From: Icerya purchasi
Taxonomy: Eukaryota > Arthropoda > Insecta > Hemiptera > Monophlebidae
DNA length: 64,000 nucleotides
Assembly (NCBI GenBank): GCA_039619475.1
Contig: CM077115.1
Location: 417,578,557 to 417,642,556 of the forward strand
Direction: 5' to 3'
Positions within the stretch are counted from its first letter, which is position 1; the number at the start of each line of letters is the position of its first letter. The position numbers and the translations under genes are program-made. The notes under the pieces are model-generated. The model ran no database searches, had not been told where the DNA came from, and saw only the letters and a list, made by a program, of their open reading frames with translations. This document shows positions 11,407-26,400 of the stretch, piece after piece.

Positions 11407-14400
11407 CTACATAATATTTATGCAAAAAAATAACGGTTATTAAACATTTTCGTAGTTTTTAAAATACATAAGGACATTTTAATATATAAGCTGATTCAAT
11501 AATAACAAAGAGTATAGTGCGTAACTTTTATTTTTAAAAAGTAAAATTAAAACATAGCAAAAATACTTTTTTTTTTATTTAAAATGTCAAATATTGTTAC
11601 AGTATTTCAGTAACTAAATAATTAAAATCTCTGAAATAAACAACTGTAACAACAATTACAATTATAAAAAAAACTGACACAAGTTTTTTTAAATTTTTTG
11701 TCTTACAAAAAATTAGAAAGGTCCTTTTAAAAGTGTTACAGTTTAAAAAAAAAAAAAAAAATTAATTGCAGAAGTCCATTAAGAGATTTTAAGGACCGAC
11801 AAAAGAGGCTAAAAATAAATCCATTAAAATAATTTTAGTGTAAAGTGGCAAGTACTACAAAAGTTACAAACGTTTTGTTAAATAATATGAAAAATTGATT
11901 ACTTCAGACCAGTAAAAAGTCATATTTGAAAACAATTAGCCAGTTAAAAGGTCCACCTATTTCTTAAGGAATAATGAGAAAATCTAGAACAAGCGGACAG
12001 AGTAAACAGATGTAAATACACATTTACCAAAGCAACCGGTCAAGAATATGAACGCTATAAAGATTTCAACAATACACCATTCGTAAAAAATACAGAAAAT
12101 AAATAAATAATACAAAATAAAAAAACCAGCATCAATATTTCGTTTTTAATAAGACTACAAATTTAAACTCTGCACCGGTTAGTTTTAAGATATAATATTT
12201 AAATATGTACGAATTTTTAATTTATTTGTTTTCTTTTATTCATCGACTTAGATTTTAATTTTTTTTAAGGGGGGGGGGGTGAGAAAACTGTTTACTTAGA
12301 ATTTGATTTTCCGATTTTATCCGTTAGTTTGACTTTTTTTTCATAACATAGATTTCACATTAACCAAATAATATACACACATACATTGCCGATTAATTGA
12401 TATCTCTGTTATAATTGTTAGCGTTTTAAAAATTCAATTCATGTTGCTATTAAGTAATTTTTGTAGTACTGAATTTTTCCGTAGCCATTATTAATCTTTA
12501 TCGAAAACCGAATATATCCCGTAAACAACTATAAAAGTACTAACCAATATACAATTCATGACTAAACTGGATCTGCAATACATAATATCATCGTTTTTTT
12601 TCATTAAACACAATGTTCGATACAACTGGTCCATTTCACGCCCCAGATACATTTCATAAATCTCACGGATTCTGACTTCTTTTATTTCGTCACTGTTCAC
12701 TAAGTAGAAAAATAATTTTTACGAATAATTAACTTACCGATGATAAAATTTGATTTATTTCAGTTTCTAATTTGTATTTTCATGCTAAAAACGAAATTAC
12801 GACCGTTCTGTATGAATTTGTATGTGGTGGATTAATTGCTATACGAATGAACCGATTTCGACTGAACCTTAACTAATGTGTTCCTAAGATCTCTAAGTAA
12901 CGCAAGTGTAAAATAATTTACAAAAATTTAGAATACCTATGTAAAATAATAATAATAATAATAATAATAAAATATTATATTTTAAAAACAACAAATGATA
13001 ATAAAGGGATTTCTGAATCGACCTTCCATTTTTCTTTTTTTCTTTTTGATAAACATCTAATCAATAAATACATTACTGATTCCGATTTTAAAACGAACCG
13101 TTGTAACATAATTTAGCATTCAATTTAATAACGAAAGAAAAGATTTCTCACTGCACAGCTGAAACTGTCGATTTATAATTCGGCCTGCACTAACCAGTAT
13201 CCATAAAAAAAAAATATATATTTATATACATATATGTTGATAAGGATTCGGTTTTTTGAGCACCATCTTTTGACATTAAACTTAGAAATAATTTTCAGTG
13301 ATGTTCATTTATTCCAGTTAACTCGGATATCATATCCGTGGCGAACGATTCAGCAACAATCGACTTATGTAAAATCTCGTGTGTCGGAGTAATTATTGTA
13401 AACTAATTAGTAATATTTATTTACTCGCTATTTCAAAAATTTAGTGTATCGTCGCTACATTGTTCTCCACTGCACAGAATTAAAATAAAGAAATTATTGA
13501 TTCGTGTTGGGTCTTTTATCGTTTACCGTGCTGTCATAAATTTACTATTCGTAGTATTTTGGCTCAAAGTGGTAGTGAAATTTTCGTATATAGTTTTCCT
13601 CATACTCGTAATTCTCACCCATTTATGAAATAAAATATTCTTTTTTATAAAGTATTAATTTTTTTGCATTCCCGTGTTTTTCGGGAATTTAATAAATACA
13701 CAAATTCGTTGTTTACTTGTCGCGAAAAACACGGTGACCTGCATCACAGTGGGAAGCAGATTTCATTCTATTTGTGTTTTTTGAATGTTTTAACCCAAAA
13801 TAAAAAATTCGTCACAATTTATATATATATATACGAATATTGTACTTCTAAAAACTGTATTACGATGAACCGTTGACGATCTGAGGTGGACACATACATA
13901 TAATATCTCTATGGAAAATAAATTAGATTTACGAATAAAATAAAATGACATTATTTCACAAAATTTGAAATATTTTGTTCTTCCAAAATCCCATTATTTC
14001 AATTAACATCAATAGTTATCATGCATTAAAAAATGATAAAAATTCAACTATCTGTAAAGCTCAAAACTTGTAACATTAAGAGGTTTCTAAAATATTTGTA
14101 TTATTTTAAAAGAACGATAACTGTTTTCGTTACATGTTCCAAAATTAATGAATTAGTTATCGGAAAGTATGAATTTTAAAAATCAGAGTTTAAGATCACC
14201 GCCCATCGATAAACACTACAGATGCACAAATCAACTCTACTAGAAGAGTTGGATACATACGTGTCCTTTCCGACTGCGGATATGTATCCGTTTCCCAACT
14301 CCAGCTCCGCCGGAGTTACTTATCTCATATCTAGTGTATAACTGCAACCTTCGGCTGCGTATTCAACTCCAACTGCGCGTAGCACTCCAAACGCTCAAAG

Positions 14401-17400
14401 CAACAGAACGTCTTTGAACACGGTATGCATGCGCGCAGCCAGCGCCTTTCGGAGTTGAGATATACTAAATCACCCCGCCAGAGGTAAATTCGACTGTTTC
14501 CGCAATGACAACATCCGCTCGTTGTGTGACGTCTTTTAAAGTTGAGATATATTAAATTACATCGTCGGCCGGCTGTGTCCAAACATGGATATATTTCCGA
14601 GAATATAACTGTGTCCGAAGTTACCCATGCCTAATAAACACTCCATGTGATTGTCGGCAATAAGTTAATACAAAGGTACAATTATGAAATAAGAAATGAC
14701 CTTTTAACTTAAAACTTGTTTTAAACTATTGCGTCAAACAGGAAAAAAAATTAATTTTTGCCACTTAAACAATTTATATATTCAAGTGCACACACTTTTC
14801 TTAATTATAGGTATAACTTTGAAATAACCCCAGAAGGAGAAGCCTTATATTCTAAATAGGGCATTTTGTAATATCGCCTTAAATTTTTCATCTAACACAA
14901 TAACCGCATTTTTCAATATTCATAAGAATATGAATTTAAAAAGTTACAAATGCAATTGCATTCAGAAAAGAGCGCGCTACCTTCACTATTTTAAACCTTC
15001 ATTGAATGAAAAATCTGATACTCAAATCTTATATATATATATATTTTTACTGGCTACAAATTACGGTCTTTTATTAATACTTTCTTTTTTGTACCCTTAG
15101 AACGTATTCCGGGGTATTTTTACTTCGAAATAATCGGAGAAATCAAAAAATTATCAATAAGTTCAGGTCAGCATAAAATACCGGACAGTGAGCTATGGCA
15201 AAATTGTATGTTTATTGCGTTTAACGTAACCTACGAGGGTGGTTCAAATATAAACCGGAATTTCGTCATACAAATTTTTATTTTATAATTACAGTGCTCA
15301 TATTTTTTACAATTTTTCGAGATAACCCCCCTCGCACGCTACGCACTTTTTCCACCTCTCCGGCAATTTTTTTATTCCTTTTTCGTAAAAATCTCGCGGC
15401 TTGTCACATAGCCATTTGCGCACGAACGATTCCACCTCATCGTTGCTGTCGAAACGTTGTCCACCAAGTGCTTCTTTCAACGGGCCAAACAAATAATAAT
15501 CACAAGGCGACACATCTGGACTGTAAGGAGGATGTTCAAGTGTTTCCCAGCCCAATTCGGCCAATGTCTCCATCGTGAGCCGAGTGGTATGTGGCCTGGC
15601 GTTGTCTTGAAGCAGTATCGCACTACGGATCGGAATTTCGCGCCTTTTTGTTCGATAGGCCGGTTTGACTGTGTTTTTTAGGAGGTTACTGTAATACTGC
15701 GCCGTCACAGTACGTTGTTCAGTTAGGAAATCGACTGCGATCACTCCCTTCATGTCCCAAAACACGGTACACAACACCTTCCCAGCTGACTGTGTAACCT
15801 TCGCTTTGACTGGCGCTCCCTCTTTTTTCTTCCGCCACTCCATAGACGAGCGTTTACTCTCCGGCGTATAGTAGTGTACCACACAAGTTTCGTCCGTGGT
15901 GAATATTCGCCGCAATAAATTCTCTCCTTCCTCTTCATACCGCTGCAGGAGACGCGTACAAACTTCCAAACGAGTGAATTTCTGTTCAAAATTCAGAAGT
16001 CTTGGCACCCATCTGGCTGCAATTTTGCGATAACCTAGCCGATCATGAATTATTGTCTCAATACTACCTATGCTGATGCCCAATTCGTCGGTCATATCGC
16101 GTACACGGACGCGTCGGTCATCCAAAATGAGTTGTTCGATGGCTTTGACGTGTTCATCTGTAATGCTGGTTTTTGGGCGCCGCGCATGTGCTATGTTTGA
16201 CACCACTTCACGTCCTTTTCGAAACGCGGAACACCACTCGTACACTTGAGTTTTGGAGAGACACTCATCCCCGAACTGTTCGCGTAATTTTCGGTAAATT
16301 TCCACGGATTTTACGTCGTCTTTGACTAAAAAACGAATAATGATGCGTTGCGCAACAGACACTGGTACTTCTTTTTCACTCATGGCTCTAACTACACTAA
16401 AAAGTGAGCTTACGCGGTTTTAATTGCTCTACACGCTTCGTAACAAACCGGTCTAACTGCCAGTGCAACCACTTTTCCACAATAAATTTTTCGCGCGTTT
16501 ATTTAAAAATTCCGGTTTATATTTGAACCACCCTCGTATTATCAGTTTCAATAAAATTGTGCATTACCAATTATGAAAAGAGCTTTATATTTAATACGCT
16601 ACCACATTGCCTTTTGACAAACGTTGAAATGAAATAACAAATGGTAATTTCTTTTGTCTGTCATATAAAGTAAATATTTCGTTTTTTTCACAATTCAAAT
16701 AAACACAAATATAAAATACTGTTAAGTAAAGTAAGTCCCGTACCCTTTATAAGGTATCATGGATTGTGAAGTTAAGCTTTACATAATGGTACTAAGCCTA
16801 ATGGATCTAAAGAGAATAATTAGTGTCAGTTCCTTTCTCTCGGTCGCCTTTACTTTCCCAGATTTCTCTGATACCCAATTATTTCAGGCTGAGTAAACGT
16901 GGGAGCGACTTGGATTTGGAAAGGAGACAAGTCTCGAACTCGTGACTATTGATTTGGTAGTCAAGCACCTTAACCACTAGACCATCGCGTTACCTTAAAA
17001 TACTGGTAGACATAGAATAAAAAATAAAACAGAAAACAAGCACAATTCGACTACAGAAAACCACACTTTTTTCGTATACCAAAAATGCACCATGCTCTTT
17101 AGAACTTCGATGTAATTAACAGAAATATCATGCAGTCTGGAAATAAGCAACTCAGATCGACAACACAACACAAACACACACGGCCCGTAACTACTAGTAA
17201 AAACAAAATTTCGAGACTACATCATAGCTAAGTTTGAGGCTACATCGTAGCTAAGCCGAATTCTAAGCGACCGGCAACTGAAAGCTATCTTCTCTAGTAT
17301 GTAGTCACTATCCCGTTATAAGTGCTAGTCTTATCGACCGGAAAAACGAAACAACAACCAAGTGAGTTACGTACGTCCACGTCGTGCAAGGTGATACTTT

Positions 17401-20400
17401 TCTATTTCGAGAACTAAGCGCTGATTAGAAAAACTAAAACAGAACTTACAACACACAACTGATAACCGGCGGATGGTTCACTTGCCGAAGGTGTTCCTAC
17501 CAATAAATACCGTTAAGCATTATTACTGCATTATAACAGCAGACTATCAGCAGCTCACTCATGACAATATGCCTCGGTCGGATTGATGAATATCGATCTA
17601 GAGTGAATAGGCGAGTATCCGGCGCCTTCAAACCGGATCCTTTCGGCTAGAGGAGTAAACTCCAAAAATTGCGTATCTGAACAATAGCAATCTACTTCTT
17701 TACCAGTAAAGAAATAACTATCGAATAAACTATTAAATGAAATCGTGTTTTTTAATCAAGTTATATATATATATATATACTTACGGTGAAGCAAATTCAT
17801 ACACCCTGAATTCCATAACATGCATCCAAATTACATTTTAAACGAAATATTTTGAAAAATTATAATGATAATCTAATGGAAAGCTTTCAATTAGAAATTA
17901 TAGCATTCACTGGACAGTTAAATGTTTATTAATTTTTTAACATCTAATTCTACCTCTACTATTCTCCCTCGATTACGAGTATGAGATTATCTTCTCTAAT
18001 TCGTAGGAGAATTAGAAGATAGATAGCAGCGCAATTGAGAAGCACGTAAGCCGGAGCGCAACCCAGCTTCGATGCTGCCGACCAACGTGAGAAAGGTTAT
18101 CAGTGTGACGAGGCGAACCAAGATGACTATATTAATGTGATTGTTCATTGGCTGAATATTTCTATGCGACGCTAGCGCACAAGCACAGCTACATTTACAA
18201 CTGACTATAGTCGCTTTTTGATTTATCGATATACAAATGCAGCTCAAATGTGTCTTTACTGCTATATACTAAACTAGCGCGCATATATTCTGTCATCGCT
18301 CGAGATCGGACACGAGACCTCCGAAACGGAAGCCAAGCACTCTGGCCACTAGGTCAACGCGACGACTAACATTAAATAATATAAAAGTGTAGTAAACAAG
18401 AGTTTTCGTGAAAAGTATTTTTAAAAAAAATGTTTATTTTGCAATTACTTACCGCTGTATTTTGATATAAAATATAATTATACAAACAAAATACATTACC
18501 GATATGCAGTTCTATTTTAAATCCATTCTTAATTAAGCGCGAATCAACAATTTCAAACGTATTTAAATATGTTTTTTGATATTTTAACGATAATAAGAAA
18601 TTCCACATCTCTTGACCAACATCTCTGCATAAACATATATGATGTACAATATATAAGCAAAAATCGAAATGTACAGAACGTTAATTGTGTAGGTAAATTA
18701 TTTATACATAGTTGAAAATTAGTTTTTATATTCACTGCACGCTACTTAAAAAATACCATTAGATGGCAAACATCGCTATTATTATCGTTTGCTTTTGTAA
18801 ATATACATCGAAAAGAGAAAAAAATTATGCATTGTACATTTTAAAAAAAAACGAAAAAACAAAAACAATTACGGTAAATAAAGATACTTACTCCAATAAT
18901 ATAGTAACGGGTATATCTAGATAAATTAAGGGTAATTCCATTGAGGACAAGTTTTTATGAAGCAGAATAATTTCTCGCAAACTGAGTACTTTTATAATGC
19001 CAAGCTCCGAACCTTTTCTGCATAACCATTTTAAATTGGAATTTGCATCTGTTATTAAATGAAATTTATTTTTATCTTCAACTTTTCCGCGGCGTCTAAA
19101 ATTAAAATTATTTAATAATGTCATTTACTTTAGAATTAATAAATAAAATATAACGCGTGCTGTGTTCCTCTATTCGCGGAAATAAAAGAGCGGCGAATGA
19201 AAGAAGAAAAAAATTCCAACATAAGAAGAAACAAAATCCCTTTTTATTTGTTCTTCTTTTCGTTAATTATAACAATACGGCAATATCGCGTTATTACGGT
19301 ACGAGTCCGAACTTACTGGTTTACCGCTCGTTAAAAATTACGACTTCGAACCGCCGACTGGAAAATTTCGAAGATCAAAAAATTAATCGAAAAAGGAGAA
19401 AAAGAAAATTCCTCTTCTACGCCAAACGAATGGTACTACATCTATTCGAGAACGAAACTCTGTTCAAGAACTCTAGCTAGAGCCGGAGACAGAACTAGCC
19501 TTCGAACAGAGATTAAAACTGACTGACTGTAAAGAATATTTTTCAACTCCACTTCGAGTTCCAGACATCGATAATGAAAGGCCGCCGTTTAAGATGGGTC
19601 GATAAGGACGATGACGAAATGGCCAACGGAAACTAACAGAACAGATAACTAGAAGATAATTTAGACAATCAAAGTACAGAAACATATTAACTTATTTAAA
19701 GGCGGCCTGGAAAGGTGAAGAGATAACAGCAAAGATTGGTATATATAAAAGGTGGCACTGCGCAAATACGAATGGAGTAAATAACTAACGGGTTATGCTA
19801 TAAGCAGAACTTAAGAAAATGATAAAATAAAGGAAGTCGACGGCGATAATGGCCTTTGACCTTTACTTAAATGATACTTCAAGTGAACGGAAGATAAAAA
19901 AAGAAACATAAAATTGTTACAAACGCTAATAATGGAGGAAAATATAAAACCGGTGATAAGTTACGAGTAATGTTGAATAAAGTTAAGATAATAATAAATA
20001 AATAAGAATAATAATAACGATAATAAAATTAATAATAAATTTAGTAATCACATAAGAAAAATATTTTAGTAAGGGAAATACGGTAGATGTACAACACGCG
20101 GGACCCACTGCACTTAAAACGTAACGTACAAAGGCACAATATGTATGACGTTGAAGAACTATTAATGTACGTTTTGTCACGGCTAAATTTATGTTACAGA
20201 AAACACAGTCCCTTACCCGCCACAAATAGCTACACGTACGCTATGTTTGTTACTGCTGTAAATACGTCCATTTCGCATGCACTCTTCTAATTAAACTCGC
20301 AGCAATGGTGTTATCGTAAGCTTCATTTCATACGTAGTAGGCCTAAATATACAATTAAAGCTCGGCACTACCTTAAACATCTCTAATTTTTACAATAATT

Positions 20401-23400
20401 TAATTTTACAATAGAAACTACTTGACTTTTAACAGAGTTTCTCACTGACTTTATTATTCATCTTTGTTTTAATAAACAATTTATTAAATGTCTGAAAGAT
20501 ATTCTGATTAATTCTGATTATTGAACCGCGAAGAGTCTGTGACCGAATATTCGAGTTCATTTCTGCTAAAATTAAACCGCAGACTTGAACAAAATTTCGC
20601 TTGCAAAAGTATTTCTACAGGCAGTAAACAGAAAAGTTCGATATTAAACCGTAGAAAAAACGAATTAGGAGAAAAAATATTTACCTCAAAAACATGTACC
20701 GTTTAATTTTTGTTTCTACTTCTTCGGTGCTGATAGAAAAGTCCTTTTTCGTTCGTTGCATCATTCTGACTTTTTCCGATGATTCTTTCTTCAACAAATG
20801 AACATTTCCTTTCTTATTCTGGTCATCACTTGTTCTATGCCGTCCCGACATTATCTTATTGGCCATGCTTACAAATGAAATTCCCGGGTTGTTTTTTACA
20901 ACTACAAATACAATATGTAATAAACCGATTTGATAATAAGTCAATGATAATATAATTTTTCGTCGAAATATGCACTTAATATAATATTAAGCACATTATT
21001 TAAGAATCCAATATTCGACCCGGAAATAAGCATAAACCAAAAGTCATAGACCGGTATTGAACACTCACAAGTAGCGACGTCATTTATTAAAAAGTGAGGT
21101 ACTTTAGGATACACCATCTCTTCGTCGTTTAAATGCTACTGTTCAGGAATTACATTTATTCAGTACATCAAGATTTTTTTTGTTTTTTTTTTATTTTTTT
21201 TTTTTTTTGTGAAAATTTTAAAAAGCTACTAAAATTAAGTTTACAGAATTTTCGTGATCTACGCGAGTTTTCCTAAAAAAGTACATACAATAATTAAAAA
21301 TATTAATTTTTACAGATTAGGCATCATTTTCAAAAAAAAAAAAAACAATTAAGCCGTAATTTAATTATAAAAACTGTGACTGCTAATAAATTACAAAAAT
21401 CGTATGTACCTTTTTGGAAATTTCATACGGTAAACTATAGTTACGATTTAAAATCAATCCAATGAAAACTGGCTGAGTAATCGTTAATTTAGAGAAAAAT
21501 GTTCGAAAAATTATTAAAATAAATTTTACTTTTACTCAACTTATGCCAAGACCGTAAAGCATCATGCTCCTCAGTTCCGCTTCTAATCGAAGTAATGTTC
21601 TTCATGGATTTTCCCTTGATGTCAATAAGTTCGTTGAGGCGTTCGTCAACTTCTTTGCAAAAATTATAACTTTCATATCCGACTTTCAACCCTTATACTG
21701 ACATAACGTTGAGAAGGGAAACCATCATCGACAATTCATCAGCTATGTCGGTCGTTGTATCTAGAATCTATTTACTGTTCGAAATCAATTCGGGAGCTAG
21801 CATCCTGACAACGAAATTGAAGCTCTCGTTGGAATATGCTTGTACATGTATCCTTTAAGACATTTTGAAAGTAAATCTTCAATGGTCGATCTATTGACAT
21901 CGGTATTTTATACATGTATAAATTACGGGTACTGATAGCGATTGCTTGCTACTACATCACAAATGAGGGCTAAGCAATCCTTCTCATGCTGTGGACCACC
22001 TTCGTCATGAATATTTTACGACATAAAATTACCCAAATCACATTCCGTATGTTTCTGACCGAGTAACAATTTCTTCGAATAGCCAAACTACATATTCTAA
22101 TTCGTAGATAAGTTTAGTGAGCTTTTCTCTACAGCCCAAAATTTTTGACTTTTTTTAATGTCTTAGTCGCGTGCTAATCCATTTCTGAATTGACCCACGC
22201 ATTTTTTCTGAGAACTTGTAAATTATCATAAGGTTTGCCGTCTACAATACCTTCATATATTTCATAGAATGTATATTTTACGTCATATAACTCTTCTGAG
22301 CGGAAAAAAACATTTCAAGAATACCGCCAACCCCTACTTTCCTCGACGATCCGTTACAATTCATTCAGCACACTTTTTATAATTTAAATATTTTGATTTT
22401 ATTCGTACATTAATCACTTTTCCGGTATCCCACCAAGTCAAATTTAACAAACAGAAATACTCTTTTTTTTCCTCGGCTGTTTTTTAATTCTCACAGCATT
22501 TCCAACTGGAGCTATGAAATTTACAACAGTGGCGTGCATGCTTGGAAAGATTAGCCATCAAAGAATAGAATTTCAGTATTCCACTTAATTCCAGCCAAAG
22601 CTGAAAACGTTTATTCATGTCATATGCACTATTTATAAACAAACTGCTTCGATAGGATTATTTTCAATTTGGGGTTTTCCAATTGTAAGCATTTTTTTTT
22701 TTTTTTTAATTTGACTAATTTCAAACTTTTAGAAATTCAGGCAGAGCATCTGCTTGCTATATATATTCCAAACGTTTTATAAAACGATGCAGAAATTGAT
22801 CCTTATGAAACTTACAGAAAATATTCTACTTAAATAAAATGTAAAAATCCAAAAACCGATTTTTTCGATGCAGCTGACTAGATGTAACCCTTTGTTGAAA
22901 AATGTAATAATCATCTACATCGTCAAATAAGATCACATACGCGTAGCTTGTTTTTTTTTTTTAAATAAAAAAAAAAACAAATAACTAGTAGAATTAAATT
23001 TTAAATCGAGAAAAACTTTAAAAATGAACATACTCGTAAAAGTAACGCTTAGACACTCTTTGGAACAAGGTCGGAAGATTTCCGGATTTAAAAAAAAACA
23101 GAAGTTGATGCTGATTCCTACAAAACCATTTATTTCCATCAACGCTTTACAGGCATTTACAGAAATTAATTTTCCCCACAACAGTTTGTATTTTATTTTT
23201 CCAGACCATTGAAAACAGTACACATAAAATAATTGCAACTTTGACTTTGCTACACAACTAAATGTTCGAATTAAACTAAGGTTAAATATTATTTAAATGC
23301 TGCAACACATACTATCTTCATTAGCTTTTTTCGGTAAAAATTTAAATTTCTAGTTAAAGAAAAATTTGTAACTGGCGAGCTTCTCTTCGTTTGACGAGTT

Positions 23401-26400
23401 TGTAGTTTTTCTACCAGCGATTTTTGTAAAGTTAACGCCGTAGAGAAAAAATCGTAGCAACAATTTGTAAAACGTTGCCCTTGAAGACGTTAGCAGCACA
23501 CTTAAGATTAATGGTTCGGCTATTATCATTATAAAGAGAAAGGTTTTATTTTCCAATCTTTTTAAGATCATTCAAAAGTATCAATACTACGATTACAGAA
23601 TTTAAGTTTAATAACTCGTAAACTGATTCAAACGAACACACTAATGAATCGCACTATCAAGTGCAAATGTAGTCAATCTTTGCGTGCTCATATCAGTCTG
23701 GCACAAATATAACATATCATCATAAATGCCATCCATTGATTAGCATGAATTTACAATGTTACAACTTATAAAAAATTATCCCATATCCTCGATATCATTT
23801 TTTTATGTCTGTAAAAGTTTTAATAACGCCCTTTACGTCACACTGTATAAGTTCATAATAAGTGGTATAAACCAATCTCAGCAGTGTTCTACATAGTAAA
23901 ATCAAAATTCAATAATCCTATTCGTAGTTTCGTAAAATATGTTTGTAATAAAATATTTTTTTTTTTTTTTTATAAGCTACATACTATCGCGTTTAATTTC
24001 ATCAACAAACTGCGTAAATCCCAACCGGAGCTGACTACTGTTATCAATCTGACCATCATTATCGTCACTCTCCAATGACTTTCCTGAAATATTATTCACC
24101 GCACTGTATGCAATTAATCGTGTAACTTCAAATATAAAATAACTATATATTATGATTTTATATTTTAAATTTTGACTTTATTAAGTATTTTGTATTTGAA
24201 TGTACATGCTTTTTCTTAACGGGTTTTTTTCTAAAAAATATAAAATAAAACTTCACTATTTTTTTCACAGTAAAAGTGAACATTAGTTGGTAGGTTTATG
24301 TAAAAAGAAATTGGATAATTGCGTTTTTAAGAAAATCGCGGATTAAATTTTGTACGTACGAATAGGGTTGAACAAAATATAGTCCGTATAAGAAATATTA
24401 AAATATCCGACTACTTATTTTTAAATAGAATGAACAATCGATATAATTTTCATCAACATCAAACAATCTATCATTTTATTTAATTAGCGTTTCTATATCC
24501 TCTACATGGAATCATGCTGCTGAAAAACACCAATACTACATAGCTTGCCTAAAATCATTATCGTTAAAACTATTTGGCACTAATTTTCTTTATTAACAAT
24601 ATCATTTCCTGCAAAAGGTACAGGAAAGCTAATGCTACGATGCGATATCTTAATGATAGTAGAAGTTATATAAAACCAGTTTAAGAATTGTGCTTTCTTT
24701 TGATATTAAAAATAAATAAATGAAACACAATCATTACTTTTCAATAATCGGATAAAACCAACTTTTCAAACATTCCTAGAATATGCGCGGAGTTAAACGA
24801 TCATTATTCAAACTGATATTTTAAAATTATACATTAAGGTATCAAAATATATACTATCTACATCTACGATTTTGTCTGTGCAGAACCGCTTCTTCACCTA
24901 ATGAACTATGCATTGAGAAGCAAACGTTCGAATGCATTAAGCATTTAAATGCAATAAACTGCGGTAATTTCTGATATATTATCGTCCTGCGGCTAATCAA
25001 ACCTTTCGTTCTTCAGCAGTTTCAATGAACAAACCCATTCTCTTGCATTTTCCAAATATAAGAAAAATTTAATTTTCTCTTACTTAGTTTGTTAAAAACC
25101 CGAATAGAGTACTAATTATTAGTAAAAACTAAGAATAATCTGCTTGAAGTAAATGTTTTTTGGTATTTTCAAGACAGCAAATTAATTATTTAAATATAAT
25201 GAATTGGAAAAAAAAAACTAGTTAAAGAAACATGGATGATATTATATAAAAAAAATATTGCCGAAAATTTTACACATAAAAATCATTATCAAAAATAATA
25301 AGAAAATAGAAGTAAATACATTGGTAGTAAAAACTGATTAAAAGCAAATAGTGTAAATAGTGGTAGTAAATGGCGTACACAGAAATAAACCCAGCTCATA
25401 TTCTACGAAAAAAAAAAACAGAAATTTTATTATTAAGCACGCACTTTACTCTACTTTTCAGATTATTTTTAAAATTATGTTCATATTTGTACACGCGTAT
25501 GATTATATAATTATTAATCAAATATGTTACAATAAATTAATATTTCATTTAAATTGTATAACGTAATATCACCTATCTTATTTTATATATATATTATTTT
25601 ATTTAGAACATACTACATTGTATACTGAAAATCGTCACTGTAAACGGTTTTGTTTTCTTATTATTATTTCATCAGGAATATTTTCGAGCTTTATGTAAAG
25701 TAACGTAAACAGAAAATCTATTTAGATGTTAGAATTTTACGTATCGGGTACGAGATATACTCAGATATGTAAAAGCAGCATAGAGAAATTTAAAATATTA
25801 AAATGTTAATGAGATTGAACATATTATCGTATATTTGAATGTAGCAGAGAACATTTTACTATTATAATAGACAACAAGTTGTATTCTATTTTTATTTTCT
25901 ATATTACCATTTTTTATTGAAATCCAGGCACCAAATTTTTAACGAGTCAATAACTGCGGGATCTGTTCTTAATTGATAACGTTTACACCGTAAAATTCTT
26001 TAATATTAGCATTCGTTTTATAAATTTTCGTTATTTTAATTATTATTGTCAATTATTTTAATTGTATACTTTGTAACAAAACAATTAACAAATACTATTT
26101 TCAATAATGTTATATGAACAAAGAAAGCCACAGAAAGTATTTAAATAAAAACTATTTTCAAAATATCTACTTTTATTTACTATTTCAAATACAACGTTCG
26201 GAAACCATTTTATTATTTACATTTTAAATACATTATTAACCCTTTTTTGCGCATTTTATACAATACACAAATTAAGAACACTACTTATTTAGTTCTAATT
26301 TAGGGCAATATTACCTAACGATTAAATCATTAATAGCTGAACAATGACGGAAATAAATCTCTAGAAAAGTTAACTTTGTGTAATACCTGCGTTTTCAACA

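Noticed and set aside
12721..12790. Alternative minus-strand PMS1 exon 13 ending at a GTAAGT donor near 12735
   Set aside because: The frame required by exons 12 and 14 contains a stop, the length does not keep phase, and the peptide does not resemble PMS1.
17788..17815. Alternative minus-strand PMS1 exon 13 near a GTAAGT donor at 17782
   Set aside because: The only nearby acceptor leaves about 21 bases, lacks a pyrimidine tract, and the peptide does not fit.
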